From: Stercorarius parasiticus
Taxonomy: Eukaryota > Chordata > Aves > Charadriiformes > Stercorariidae
DNA length: 64,000 bases
Direction: 5' to 3'
NCBI GenBank assembly: GCA_013396915.1
Contig: VWZL01000319.1
Coordinates: forward strand, 124,001 to 188,000
This document shows positions 35,621 through 49,300 of this stretch, one piece after another (within the stretch, counting starts at the first letter, position 1; each line of letters begins with the position of its first letter). The notes below the pieces were generated by a model that searched no databases, was not told the origin of the DNA, and was given only the letters and a program-made list of their open reading frames with translations. Position numbers and translations under genes: made by a program.

Positions 35621-38314
35621 TGTGAATTGAATTACTCTAAAAATTTGTGAGGAGTATTGCTTTTTGAGTATAGCAAAGACTGATGAATCTAAAGCACAAA
35701 TAGAAATACATAAGTGCTATTTACCATGTGTCTCAGGAAAAAACCTATATAAACCCTTTGTGACTCCCTGCAAACTCATCTAATTGCAGAAGATATCCTC
35801 TTTCTTCTGAATTTCTTTCCTCTGGAAATAAACAGGGACAGTAATCATCATCAGTGAGTTGTCAGCAGGGCTGTTTGAAAATCTTCCATCAAATCTATAA
35901 CAGAACCCAATATTTGACAGAAAGTTTTCTTTGTTCTCCTACCATTTTTTGTTCTTTGAGTGCTCCGTCTTCTTAGCACTTTTTCTTTTTAATTCAAATA
36001 TATCTTCTTCTAAAGAAAAGTCTCTTAAGATAAGCCCTTATCAGAAATTTAAATGATTATTTTCATTCATAATCAATAACCAGTCCCTGAATAATAATAA
36101 TTGTTGTTATTTATTTTTGATCATAAAAGTAGACAAGATGCAAAAAATTATTCTTCCCAAACTAAATATGTTTACACACATGTGTCTGTATTTATTGATG
36201 TTTGAAGAATGAATTTTTTAAGGCACAGTAAAAATTTAGATAGATCTCTATTATTTAAAAAAAATAAATGAAATATAGTGTCATTCTGGACGTAAATTAG
36301 CTATATGCTTAAGTGACCCATAGAAATTCTTTACTCTGAGAATAATGAATACTATGAAAAGTTTCTAGGCATAAAATGCCTTCAGTTCTCCCACATCTTG
36401 TACAGTAAGCACACTGTGAAAGAGGAAAAGAAACCTATATGCATTTTTTATTCCTCTTTTTTTTCTCCCTCTCTCTCAATAAATTGCAAGAGGACATTGA
36501 ACTAGTTGGATCCTTGTGATGAAACTGTTATCCCTTTTCCTTTTCACAGAAATGGGTATGTCAAAAGACTGCAAAAGCTGTAAATGTTATACCAGATACA
36601 AAATGACATTCTGGATCTTCTTAAACAAAACAAACCACCAGGGAAGAGAGGGGAGAATGACAAACTACCTCTCCCAACTGCTGGCCACTGTGTTCTCGGG
36701 CATATCATTGCTTCCTATTTAGTTCCAAATCTAGCAAACGGCTTCCTTTGGTTTTCAATCAGTGGCTTCCTGGGTTGCAGCAAACTGCACACAATCTTGT
36801 AACTTTGCAAGACAGTCTCCTTCTCTCTACACATTTAGGTTTTAGATCAGGTCTGATCTCATACTGCTTCTTCTGTATACTTCTTTTCATGCTTGTCCCT
36901 CCCTGAAGTCAGCAGACTTCTCTTGGGAAGGTGTCATTGCCCTTTCTCCAGAGCAAGAAACCTGCTCTTATTTCCACCAGAGTTGTGTCTTCTCTGGTGA
37001 ACGGAGACTGAGTCATTTTGCTGAAAAGAAACATCATCCCTTAGATTTCTTACATGTTACTTTGATCTGACATCCTTTGATAAACCTTACTACCTTTTTT
37101 TCCATCTTCTCTGGCCTTGTACTTTGTTGCTGAGTATATATCAGCATGAGCCACCACTGCCTCAGGAAAAGAACCCCAATCAATCCTACTCTTTCTCTAC
37201 TTCTATGTTTATTATTGTCTTCTCATTTGAGGTGGTGCACATATCCATACAGTTAGCCAGTGAACTGCCAGGAGGAAATAAAGTGGTTAAAATCTTTCTT
37301 ATTGAGGGAGGAGGGTGGTAGGAAAAAAAAAAAAAGAGAGTGAGAAAATTTCAGTTTAGATCAGTTGTATGAGGTGAGCATAGCACAACATTTTTCAATT
37401 GCAGTCTTGATTTATGTTACTTTAAATTGAGCATTATATGTGACATGGATAATTTAGGAGTTCACAGGAAAACAAGGAAAAAAAATTTCCTTATTTTAAA
37501 ACCTGGAAATAGGCTTACATGAGACCTTCAAGTGTGTATAACAATACTGACATTCACTTGTGAGTGTTTCTAGTTTGAACATTGGTTAAATGAGCATCAA
37601 TGGCCAGTGGAAAACCCTTTTAACATTAAAACCAGGTGAATTTCTCTGCAGAAAAGTCTCCATCATTGTTCATTTTCTATTGTAAATCCAGGCTTGGAAT
37701 CAATGCTCAAACCAGCATTCTCTGGTATAGAATGTGGGAATTGGTACTCTAAACTAGTGCAAAAATGTTTGGTTGTTGATTAGAAATGAGTCTATAGAAA
37801 ATGCCAATGATGTCCATATCTTATTCCTCAAATAGATATTGGAACTTCATTCTGCGTTGAAAAGAGATAATTAATTCTTTTGGAGAGTTCACAACCATGA
37901 AGATTATTTAGATTCTTTCTGGGGAATGTTTGGGTTGTTTTTTCCATTACCTGGCTTCTTCCTGAGAGCTGCTCTTCTCCTTTCTCTACATTTATTTTAG
38001 CCGAAAGGTACTACTTAGAACATTCTTGCTTGAGGACTAGTGACCTCATGCACTTGTGCGTTTTGAAGGCTTATCTTTAATGTCTGAAACAGATGTCCCT
38101 TATTCTTCTTCATCACAGTATCTGCTGCCATAGGCCTACATATGGTACCCAGGAGAAAGAAAAAAAGCTTAATCTATAGAATGTTCTGTTGACAGTACTA
38201 ACTGTAGCTAAACACCTCTTGATTCCACCTACAGGCAGTTAAAAATACTTTAGGTTAGAAAGTCAAATGTTAAAAATGCAGTTAGAAATCTTAGAGTGAT
38301 TTATATCAGAAAAC
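35621..38314. other. AT-rich non-coding stretch
   Basis: No gene recognised. An A-run lies at about 37323-37335. The interval at 36830-37120 is less AT-rich but has no known motif. Confidence 0.5.
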
Positions 38315-38690
38315 AGCCTTGGAGAAAATCTGGTGCAACTTCATGGTCTAAAGGAGCCAGTTCAAAGCAGGCTACTGAGGGTCCTGTTAGGTCAAGATCT
38401 GAATATCTTCAGGGGTGGAGATTCCACAGCTCCCTTAGGCAACCTGCTCTGATATTTGACGCCCCTCACTGTTAACAATATGATGCTTAATACGTATTTT
38501 GAATTGTTGCTACTCACCTCTGTTGCCTCTTGGCCTTTCACTGTGCACTTCCAACAGCATCTTGCTTTGGGTTTTTATACCATCATGGTAGGTAATTGAA
38601 GACATCTCAGTATGTGTTTGGCCTTCTTTGCCAATTTACCTTCAACTTGTGCTCTTGTAGGTCCTTTTCTGCAAAGCTATATTCTAGCTT
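38315..38690 (-). mobile_element. Old CR1 fragment, distinct subfamily
   Basis: The plus strand gives AGGGGTGGAGATTCCACAG, TTAGGCAACCTGCTCTG, then TGTTGCCTCTTGGCCTTTCA, CACTGTGCAC and GTAGGTAATTGAAGACA, in the order expected for the reverse complement of a CR1 with the GDGGIST-type C-terminal region. Many substitutions and a lost 3' tail point to an older insertion than those at 1523 or 58554. Confidence 0.75.
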
Positions 38691-40345
38691 GTTGAGACTA
38701 CATTACTATTACTAGCAATGTTAGCAATGTAGATATTGCTGGTCGAGGATTCAGTCACTGGTGAGACAGACCTTATTGACATGGTCATTTGTTTTGCACT
38801 TAAAGGAAATCTAAAAATGTCCAAATGATAAATGTGCTTTGATTATGAATTAGTGTACTCTTTTAAGCAGTTCTTCAGGTTCTCTGCTTCATTTATGTGT
38901 TGCACGGGGAACAACACAGAATTTATGTATTGCCTAGTGACAGAAAATATCAGGAAAATAACATGGTCTTATTCTTACTTCATTTCATTGCTGTCTTGCT
39001 GAAGCAAACTCTTTCTTGCTCTTGACCACACAGTCTTTATGTAATGCTTGATAATCACTTCAAAGAAATTACTCACAAGTGATTGTTAGCAATGTGCTCC
39101 TCATTTTTTTATTTGATAACCTAAGTTCTAGTTTGCAGAAGTGTTGAACATTAGAAGCAACACAAACACCCTTAAATAGGTTCTTATCTTTGCAACTGTT
39201 AAGTACTGTTTTCCAGCTCGTCTCTCCTTCTCTCTATTGCTCTCTATACATACTCATATACCCATGGCATGCAATTGAATTTAATCCAAGTGTCTTAAAA
39301 CTGACTGACCAATATTCATATAATTAAAACATTTAAATGAGTCACCATCATGAAGATTAAATATGGCTTCCTTGTCGTTCAGTAAGAATAACACATCACC
39401 TACGCAGTGAAATTTAGAGTGACTTTAATAATTTTCCTTATTTACAAATGCTTGCTTTTATTATGGGATTCAGTAGGTAAATAAGCTGATAATAATTAGT
39501 AACTCTCATTGGTTTTATAATGAATATTTTCAAATTTTTGAAAAAAAAATGTTTAAAATTTATCTGTTAAAACCTTACAAGTCAATAGGATGAGGAAAAC
39601 TGGCTATCAATATAAGGCTGATGATTCAATAGCATTGGAACAGTGAATCATTTTCCATGTATTTTAAAGGGTATTAAAATAAAATTGCAGTGCCAAAAAA
39701 CCAGAAATGTCTGCAAGTTCAAACAGATTTGGAAAAGGGGAGGGAAGATTGCTTTGAAGGAAAAAAAAAGGATAAAAAAGCTACACAGAGGCATAAATAA
39801 CCACAAATGAGATACTTAGATATTGTTTCTTTGGTGTTTACTTCAACGAATTTAGAGTGCATAATGAGTCTATTTATGTTGTGGTGACCAGGCTCCTTGT
39901 TTGGTAGAGAAGTCTGTTTGATGAAGGAGCTTTTCGGGTGGTAGGCCTTATTTAGATAAACTTTTTTAAAATACCGGGCTTAAAAATATTTCCATTTCTT
40001 GTTAGCAGCCAACACAAAATATGAATATTTCCCAGAAGGTAATTACACCCTTAAAACCCTCACAAACCCAAACCACAAAAAACAATCCAACAAACAAACC
40101 CGCTTCTGACACAAGGAGCAAAGCAGTACTCATAGCTATTGTTTTTCAGAAAACTCTCAGTTGTCTGCATTTTACAAAAGAAAGATTTATGTCTGGTAGT
40201 ATCTTTGTGAGAAACACAGCATCAGCCAAATAGCATGGAGCAGCCTCCATACAATGCCAAGGGAAGAATAAAATCTTTATAGTTTTGAAAGCTGTAAGAG
40301 CCTTACTTTAATATGTAGGCTGCTCTTTTTCAAAAGCCACAGAGC
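38691..40345. other. AT-rich non-coding stretch
   Basis: No feature supported. An A-run occurs at about 39541-39549, preceded by a short palindrome (TTTCAAATTTTTGAAA), and another A-run at about 39761-39768. Confidence 0.5.
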
Positions 40346-40413
40346 ACTATGAAAGTGCACACTTTATTCTTGAAACAGCTGTGCCAGCCAGAGAATTTCT
40401 CAAACGATGGGGG
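40346..40413 (+). repeat. 68-bp duplicated segment, copy A
   Basis: The segment from ACTATGAAAGTGCACACT to ACGATGGGGG occurs again at 42291-42358 in the same orientation with one difference (CAAACG here, CGAACG there). Sequence on both sides is unrelated between the copies. There is no TSD or poly(A) that would mark a retrotransposon. Confidence 0.92.
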
Positions 40414-42290
40414 AACAGTCTTCATACAGAGGAGTATATTTAGTGGGCCCTCTCATCATTCCCAGAGAGTGGGTAACAATAAATGACACGCTCAGATGTG
40501 TCATGGAAAGTTTTATCTTAGTGATGATGCAGATGTGGTGTATTTGTTAACTTTCTGGGGCGGTGTAGAGACATCCTCATGAATGAGCAGCATACTGTAT
40601 GTTTGATCGTGCATGTGCAACACGAAACAGAGCAGAAGGGACAAGCTCCATAAGCAAACCTGACCTTGCAACAGTCTTTATACTGTGTTTTTGTTTGAGA
40701 GAGTAAAACGTACTCTGACTGAGATCTGGCTGGATCCAAGTATTTTGTTGAATTAGAATTCCTAGTGTAACCTGTGGCAGTTTTGTAGGAAGGGATTACA
40801 GGTTGTAAAGATAACGTCACAAAGATTAAGAGTCTTTGGTCTGAGTCCCATGCCCTTCCTCTTGAATTCCAGAGGTCTTTAAAATAAGGTTATGGATACT
40901 TTATGGGCTTAAAAATGATGAATAATGAAAACAATCCCTAATACTGTCTTCATTTTTAAGAAATAGCAGAGAACTAAGGATTTGGCCCCCTTTTCTCCAT
41001 AAAAGCTGTTTGGTTTGGGTTTTGTTTGTTTGGCCTTTTTTTTTAAATCCAAACGTCAGAGAAAGTCAGGGCAGTCAGGATTTAATACCTCTTTTACAAC
41101 TTAAGGAAAAGAAAAGGAGAAACAAAAACATGAAAACAAAGAGGCTCATTGAGAGGGTAGCTTTTTCTTTTCCCACTGACACTGGATCATTTTCTTAGTC
41201 TCTACTTAGAGTAATGGAAACTATGACATATTACACTCAGCAGCTACTCAAAGTCAGAAATAGGTCCTATTGAGCATAGCTTCTTACATCTGGCAAAGAA
41301 TAAAAACCACAACTATCTTGCATTTTTCAATTGATCTCAAAAATTTTCAAGTAATTTTTGCCTCATTGTAGAAAGAAGAGCCAATTGGTGCCTAGCCTTC
41401 CTTTTTAATCATTTATTCCCAATTTGAAATGTTCTTTTCCTTTTTTTTGCCTTTTATATTTATTAATCTAAAATTAAACAAATTCTCTAACAGTGCAGCT
41501 GTGGCAACATCTATTCCTTTAAGCCCAAATACTGAACTCAGATGTTCACATGAAACTCATTGAATGAGTACAATCTCCTCTGACATTCACAGCCACAGGC
41601 AGTTGGCCCTCGTTGTCAATTCCTTCACCACCACAGATCACAAAAAACCATTTTGCATCCACTGTGTTCTGCATGTCATTCTATGAACTGACATAGTAGA
41701 ATGATGCCAAGAATAAGCTTGGTTTGTTTTTTCAATTAAAAAAGGTGTCTTCTGCTATGTTATGTAAGCAAGCATAGAAATGGATTTTCTGTTCTGAGAT
41801 GAAATACGTATTGCTCTCCACAACATAGTGTTTTTCTTTTGCTCTCTCATCTTTTGCTTTGTATAAATTCATAGTAGAACCCTTTCAAATACAGATTGTT
41901 TATTTCCTTGAGTCCTTTGCTTCCCTAATATGGAAGGTAAGCATTCTGGAACAGGGAGCTTCCTGCTCTGTAAGTACAGAATCCAGCCAATTGGGTCCTG
42001 ATACTCCCTGAATCTTGTGCACCTCATACATTTTGTGCTTCCCATCCCTGCAGAACATAAGCATAGTTTTTCATTGAAAACTGTCATGTATTTCAAAGGC
42101 ATCCAAACAATTCTTGTGTGAGCTAGATCAACTTTGAAGTCTAGGTGAACAGTGGAGGCTAATTTTCTCAATTTCTTGCACAGAGTCTATTCTATAACCT
42201 GCATTAAAGTGTTCAGAATTACAGTGGACATCTCCACATTATACTGCCATGTGAAGCTGTTATGGCATACCTTTAGCAATATAAAGGAAT
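40414..42290. other. Non-coding interval between the 68-bp copies
   Basis: AT-rich unique DNA. Open frames at 40518-40820 (minus) and 41869-42171 (minus) are about 100 codons long but have no domain that I know. A T-run lies at about 41036-41044. Confidence 0.5.
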
Positions 42291-42358
42291 ACTATGAAAG
42301 TGCACACTTTATTCTTGAAACAGCTGTGCCAGCCAGAGAATTTCTCGAACGATGGGGG
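42291..42358 (+). repeat. 68-bp duplicated segment, copy B
   Basis: 67 of 68 bases equal copy A at 40346-40413. The left flank here is AATATAAAGGAAT and the right flank TTAAAATAGATAAG, neither found beside copy A. Part of an unsupported open frame (42152-42367) runs across it. Confidence 0.92.
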
Positions 42359-45300
42359 TTAAAATAGATAAGATATAAAATTTAGTTCATAACATTGTGG
42401 TTTTTCCCTTCATTAAGCCACCTGGAGCTAATTTCCTACATGCCAAGTGTATACACTGGCTTTCAGAGCCAAAAGATCAGTGGAAAAAGAAAATCAAACA
42501 AATTTTAAAGACAAATCTGAGCATTTTATGTTCTTTTTTTCTCTCTTTTTCAATGACATATTATAGTAATTTTGTTTCATTGGCAGCTTTTCTATTCTGG
42601 TAATTCCACACTGCAAAGTTGTCTGGAAGGTACAATTTCCTTCTGCCTTTCTCTTTCTTTGGTCTTACGCATTTTAAGTTGTTGAGCTTCTATCTGACCT
42701 TTTATCTATACTACGTGAATATTATTGGCTGAGGCTGATGTCATTTAAAATTGCATATGTCTCATATTAAACTTGAAACCTTTGCCTTCTTGGGATGCAA
42801 TATGTAGGTTTCCTTTTTTTTCTCCCTTTAAGCATAAATAATTTTATAGTTCACCTTACTATATTCCACGTCAGTCTCACCTAGACTTCTTCAAGTTCAA
42901 CATCTTTATAATAATCTAATGACCAGAAGTTTTAAAAATCTAAGTGAGACTTACTCTATGATAGAATGTCATTACATTCCTTTGGAATTATATTCTGTTA
43001 TTATAGCCGTATATGCAAAAATTCTGTTGACTTTCTCAGTGCTACTCTGAACTTGTCTGGACAGCTTTAAAGATAAAACCATTATTATGCCAAAATCATA
43101 TGCAATTTTTAATATTTCGACTTTTCAATTAATTTTATTCTAGGGGAATGTTTAGTATTTTATTTTCTGATAGAGTTCTTTTTAATCCATTAAAACTTTT
43201 TATACGTTTGTGGTTGTAAAATTAACCTTCACAATTATTTTTATTATAAATTACTTTCATCTGTAGTTTCTACTCACAAATTTCCATTGATTCAACCTTT
43301 GGGGTAGAAGTTATTAAACTTGAAAATAATTTTAAACAGATTTTGAAGACTTTTAGTTGTTCTATATCTTAGAAGGAAGAAATCCAATATGGTAATGAAA
43401 AATAAGAGATCTTATCCATAACCAAGAACGGCTTGATTTTGAAATTTCAGACTTCAGAGACAAGAATAATTGTTCCTGTTTCCTGTTAAGCAGATCCCTG
43501 TTAAGCAGCAGTACTTCAGTTTGAAACAAAAATCTAGGTCAAGGGGGTTTTGATTTGATTTCATTTGTTTTTTAAATATAATTTCTCCATTTTTAATTAT
43601 ATTTAATTAAAATAAGATTTTCTGAAATTCCAAGTTGAAGTGTTATATATATTCATATGGAAACTGGAAATTAAATTTGTTTGGAAAAATGTGGGGTGTA
43701 GTTATTATTAAGACTGATAACTGATGAAAAATTTGTTTGGCCTTTTATATTATGTAGAGGGGTGAGATCTCACTGCTGATTTAGTCTGATAGCCAGTGTC
43801 AGCACTAGCTACCTAAACAGCAGATTAGGTCAACTTCATGTGTTTTTCGAAAACTCAATGTAACCTGGTAAAGATTTTTGGCAAATTTATGGGATTTACA
43901 AAAAATTGCCTCAATTGGTCAAGAAATTTATGAGTCCCAGTGTTACTGATAGGAATCAAAGAAGAGTCAGTGCTATTGAAAATAAGCTTATCTTTTGATG
44001 CTTCATATGGTTCAAACTAGGTTCAAAATGCTTCACATTCCTACATATACTAAATAAATAAACAAGGGTCGGTCATCATATTGTTTTAAAATTTGTAATA
44101 TTTCACATTTAAACTAGCAGGGATTTATTCTATTCTTCTTTCTGACGAATGACACTTTGGGATATACTTGGTTTTCATTTTCAGATGCGTCTGCAAATAT
44201 GTGTCCAGAAAAATCTTAGCATTTTTAATTAAAATTAAAAGAGATATTTTCAGATAAGTTCTTATGCTTAGGAGATGACTAACTTCTCCTGTCTGAAATG
44301 ATGACTAACTTGAAAGTTATGAAGAATTTCTTAATAAAAACATTAAAGTCGTACTACTGGCTCCGACATTGTAGAACTACACAATAAGTTACTGACAGAG
44401 GCAGAACAAGCTGTACTACTTGGTATATCTATTAAGTCTAATGTCTATAAGGTTACTCTAAACTGTAACCTTCCAAGCTGTGGAATCTGGCAGTATTGCC
44501 ACAGGTTTTTTTCACCCCTTGTTTTCTTCCCAAAATAAAAGCCTACAGTTATGGATCTCTGTGTCTACGTAGGGATTCTCTGATTTCTGGAAAGTGTTTG
44601 GAATCTGGTTGCACTTACAGATCTCTATTATTCTGGCTTGCTTTTTATTTTTGGCCGTATATAATCTCCACCACTCTTCCCTAGGGTGCAGGTAGTTCTC
44701 CTGAGATACATAAAAGGTTCAATGTATCTTGCTTGCTCTCTGAGCTGCATCTATGTTTTGTAAACTGGTGTTGAAAATTACTCATGCTTCTAAGAGAGCA
44801 ACACTGTAAAAGACTAAAGTACAAGATTCACAGATGCTTTACTCTAGAAATAACTATTTATGATGTCAGGTGATACTCAGCATGAAGAAGAGGACTGAAA
44901 CTGACAGTAGGAGATTTTAAGCACTGAAAATGAAATAGATTTACAATAGCTAGCTCTGGATGCACATCACAAACATTTAGAGTGCTCTAATCTGGGACAG
45001 TTAGGTTCATCCTATCTCTATCATACTATCAATACATGCAAGTGAATGAGCCAGTACATAGCAATGTTGAAATACTCCTTGATATTCCATCATATTCTGA
45101 TACTGTATAGCTGGAATTATCAAATGACTTGTCTATTTCAGGTGTAGATAAGAATAAAAACAGACAGAATGGTAAACTATAATTTCAAACGCTTATTTTC
45201 CGAAGACATTTACTCTTTCATATATTACACAAAAAGGAACAAATCTCTGAAACAGCATTATTATCACCCAGTTTCTGCTCAAGTCTCCTAACATACATGA

Positions 45301-46194
45301 TATGCTGCATTTTATGTTTGTGTTCTTGTTCTCAAACTGGATTGGTAGCTTGTTTCCTTTACTAATCCAGAAGCTATTAAGCACAGTGGATAGCTAGACA
45401 TTATCTGAGTGCATAGTTTCCTTTGCAGATTGGTTTTAAGGAGTAAGATTTCATTGCTGCTGGTAAAGGCATCAAAGGCATCCTGAGGGCTAAAGTAAAC
45501 AAAACAAGATCAACATAGTGTCTTATTCTATTTACATAATGGTTAGCACTTTTCATTTTTCAATTTTACCTGGCAATGTAAAAAAATCTTTCCTTTTTTT
45601 TTTCTTTTTACCTCCAAGGCATCATGAAATGATAAAGAGATAATATGTTCCCAGGAAATGGGCATGTTAAATTCCTTGCTTGACAGCAGTAGAAAGAACA
45701 CACTCACTGAAGCACTTACTGATGTTTCATTGACTTGAAACAAAGAATTAGAACCCACAGGAAACTGTTAAGTATGATCTATACCAGAGATCTGTTATTC
45801 TAAACGAAGTAAAATGTATGCCACTTCTGCTACAGAACAAAAACGCTTAGAAAAATCCAGGAAGAAGATTCATCCTGCTTTCTCCTTTCATTGATATGCA
45901 GAATGTGACTTCTGTTAGATTATTTTGAGCTCATTTACTGTAATAAGAAAACTCTAGAGAGATAACTTTTAGATTATTTATCTCTACATTAATTTTAAGG
46001 GAAAAAAAATTTAAAAGCTTCTTTCTTTCATCGGTGTACATGATCTTTTGTTTGCCAAATGCTGTGCTTCGTATCACTTCTCTTTTTATATCTTTGATTT
46101 TATGTTAACATTGAGAATTGTAATAAAAAATGAAAGAATTGCAAATCTTTCTACAGAACACTTGTTTAATGGTTTCTGCATTCAAACTGGACCA
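42359..46194. other. Long AT-rich non-coding stretch
   Basis: Nothing recognised over nearly 4 kb, which makes it the cleanest repeat-free stretch of the window. Strongly AT-rich parts lie at about 43080-43270 and 43555-43640. A T-run is at about 45593-45609. No open frame exceeds about 75 codons. Confidence 0.5.
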
Positions 46195-46358
46195 TTATGA
46201 GAAACTAATCTGAGAGGTTGTGGAGTCTCCTTCTCTGAAGATATTAAAAACCTACCTGGTTGTGTTCCTGTCCAGCCTGTTCTAGGTGAATCCGCTTTGG
46301 CCAGGGGGGGTTGGACTAGAACTGAACTGCCAACCCCTCCCATTCTGTGATTATGTGA
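46195..46358 (+). mobile_element. CR1 LINE 3' end
   Basis: The order GAGGTTGTGGAGTCTCC, TTCTCTGAAGATATT, CTACCTGGTTGTGTTCCTGT, TTCTAGGTGAATCC, GGGGGGTTGGACTAGA, CCAACCCCTCCCATTCTG and the end ATTCTGTGATTATGTGA matches a CR1 3' end whose tail unit is ATTCTGTG. Only about 160 bp remain, covering the last ORF2 codons and the 3' UTR. Confidence 0.88.
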
Positions 46359-49300
46359 CTCCACACAGATGCATGGAAATTCTGCAAGTAAACCTTTTGC
46401 TGTATATACCCCTTCTCCGAGATTCAGACTCCTGGACACCCTCCCTGTATTATTGCGGACAGATGGAAGAAGATTCCTGATTTCCTAATAAGCTTCAGGG
46501 GTGGGGAACTAGGAGTGAGATGTCTATACAGATTTTTGCTCTAAAGAGACACTTAGAACAGTTGCCACAGAGACCAGCAACAGTCTATTTAGGTCCTTCC
46601 CCAGGATGCTGGAGATTCCAGGATCTTCTCTAGACAAAGCCAAGTAGGGACCTGAACTTTGACTACCTTCCTTGAGTATTATAATCATAAGGCTTGAAGA
46701 AAAAATGCCAGCTGTCTCCCATGCTGCCCATCCCATACCAAATGAAGAGAAAACACTTAAATACTTCTCAAGGTTTCTGCTGTGGTCTTGGGCACACTGC
46801 AGTGCACGTACAGGTTATACTAACATTTTTCCTAGTTGAATTGTGGTTAAAACTCAGTAGGCCTTTTCTGTGGTCTGAGCAATGATGAGGGTATGTGATA
46901 ATTACTCATATAGCCATGGAAGGGAGATTGCTACTATCTCCAGTATTGATAGTCTATAGCTGCAGACTATAGATGTGTATGAGTAGACTGTAATTTGCAG
47001 ACTACAGATGTGTTGTGCTGCAGGATGACTGAACTTAATCAAGTTGTGAAAATTTGAGAGGAATTAGCAAAAGTATTTATAGAACAGAAGTTAACACCTT
47101 CTTGAAGACGTAACTTGGCCAGCAGACAGTTCACTCTAGCACTCATTCATTGAAATAGAAGTCTTTTATGAACTTTAATGCAAAAATAATTGGGCTGCTG
47201 ACAAGTAAGGAGAAAAATCTCCAGTCAAAAGCAAAGCCTCAGAAAAAAAGGCAGACAGAATACCTATCCTCAAACCTCTTGGTAGCACAACTCCTTAGTA
47301 TGTGACACAAATGAAATACAGCAATAAGATCTCATTATTCACAGGGTTTCCCTTGTTTTACACAGAACAGGGCAGATGGTTTCAGTCAAAGCATTCAAGT
47401 TTTCATTTACTGTAACTTGGATGCAGCAGGCCAGATGATGTAGGGTCCCTTAGGTTTAGAAGGGGGCAGGTACGTAAAAAACCCAAAGCATCATACTTCA
47501 TAGGAGAACATGAGAAAAAAATCTACTTTAACATTTGCAAATAATTCAGAGGTCTCTTTTAACACAAATATCAAATTAAATTATCAGAATGAAGGTTCTA
47601 GATGTATTAATACTCCATGTCCCAAGTTCACTTGGTATAAACAATCTCAGTGCTGTTTTATTTACATGTAGTGCTTGTATTTTGAGCCTTAGGAATGCAT
47701 TGAAATCTATCAAATTGTATTTACTAACTTCAGGTTTCAATCCTCATCTTTATTTCCCAGGTGAAAAGGTGGAATTAATTACTGGGAGTAGAGTTGGCAA
47801 AAGGTTTATGCCCTTTTAAGCCCTCTAAAGATTCAGGCAAAGTAATCAGGGAGACTGAACTTAAAACCAGCACATTTTAATGTACTTGTCAGCTCTACAC
47901 AAGTTGTCCAAGAGACGGAAAAAGAGATAGAGACAGAAAGGAAGAGAGAGAGAGAGAAAGGAATATCCCCAGGTATTTTCATTTTCTGATCAAATTATTT
48001 GTTTAACTTCTTGGTAGGTTGTTTAATAACAAAATCTGTATTTTGTGTGCTGCGTGATGCTAAAGCATTTTCCTTAATTATATTTGATAGTTTATCCATC
48101 TTCCTATGTGTTTTCTTTAGGGAATAAAAAGATACCTAAATTCTTAAAGCAATAAAGGCAAACTGGCTAAACTGAATATTGTGCTGTGTTATAATAACCT
48201 CAACATTTCTAAATTGCTTCAATAAAATTCTGAAATTGCTGTAATTGAAAAAAAGGTTGAAGAATTCTTGCAGGTCAAATGGCAATTTTATTAATGTGTA
48301 AAGCTAGCAAAAAGACCAATAAAAATAAGATTTGAAATGCATAAATACATTTAAAAGCAGTAAATATAGAACATGCACTGTCATTTTATACGGTCAGTGG
48401 GAATGTAGCACATACATGAACAGACAATTAAACTAGTTTTGTTAATATTGAATAGTTCATCATAAGACACTGAAATTGTCGGGACTGTTTCTTATAATAA
48501 CAACAACAACAACAAGGATAGAAGTATTAGCACCAAAACTTTTAGAAATTATTGCTTTTAAAAACACTCTGATTTGTGGTAACACAGACTTGTACATTCA
48601 CATATCACTACACAATCTAGTGAACATGAAATTTTACAGAATATAAGCTTTACGTTCTCTGATCCCTGAAATGATTTCTTTATCTAAAGTTCAAATATAT
48701 TTTTTTAACATGTAATTTTATTACAAAAAAAAAAAACAAACAAAAAACCCCAAACCTCCAAACCTTATACACATCATTGACAAAATTTTCCCTAAGAAAA
48801 CTGCATTGAAAACAATTGATTTACCAAGGAGATTAATTTTGTCAGCATTTTTTTTTTGTGTTACTACACTTTTAGTGCAGGAAAGAGGAAACGTTTAACT
48901 TACATTGCTCTCTCTCATACACACAATTGTTCTGTCTGCATTAGCTGACCCTGTTCATACAATATACCCCTTTATATCTGATAATGCCCTGCACGTCCCC
49001 GAGTACTACCTATAAAAAGATGTGCATATGAAGGTGTAATTACTACTCTTTTCTACAGTCTTGTTTCATTTTATCTACTCTATTAATATACTTCTTTATT
49101 TCTGTACTATTTAGCTATTTATCTACTTCCCTATGAAGCCTCTACTGCTCAGTGAATAGTCCTTCAGCACGCTTGCTCTATTTTGTTTCAGTGTTTGGAG
49201 CTGAAATATTCTCCTGTGTATATTTAAATGCCACCATGTTTCAGTAAATGAAACAAGAATATATAAATGTACAATGCAATACTGTAAATAAATGCTGTAT

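Noticed and set aside
41869..42171. 100-codon minus-strand frame as an exon or pseudogene
   Set aside because: No recognisable domain and no supporting splice sites. Cysteine content alone is not evidence.
40346..42358. 68-bp copies as a retrocopied 3' UTR because the reverse strand holds AATAAA
   Set aside because: No poly(A)/poly(T) adjoins either copy in the required place and no target-site duplication was found.
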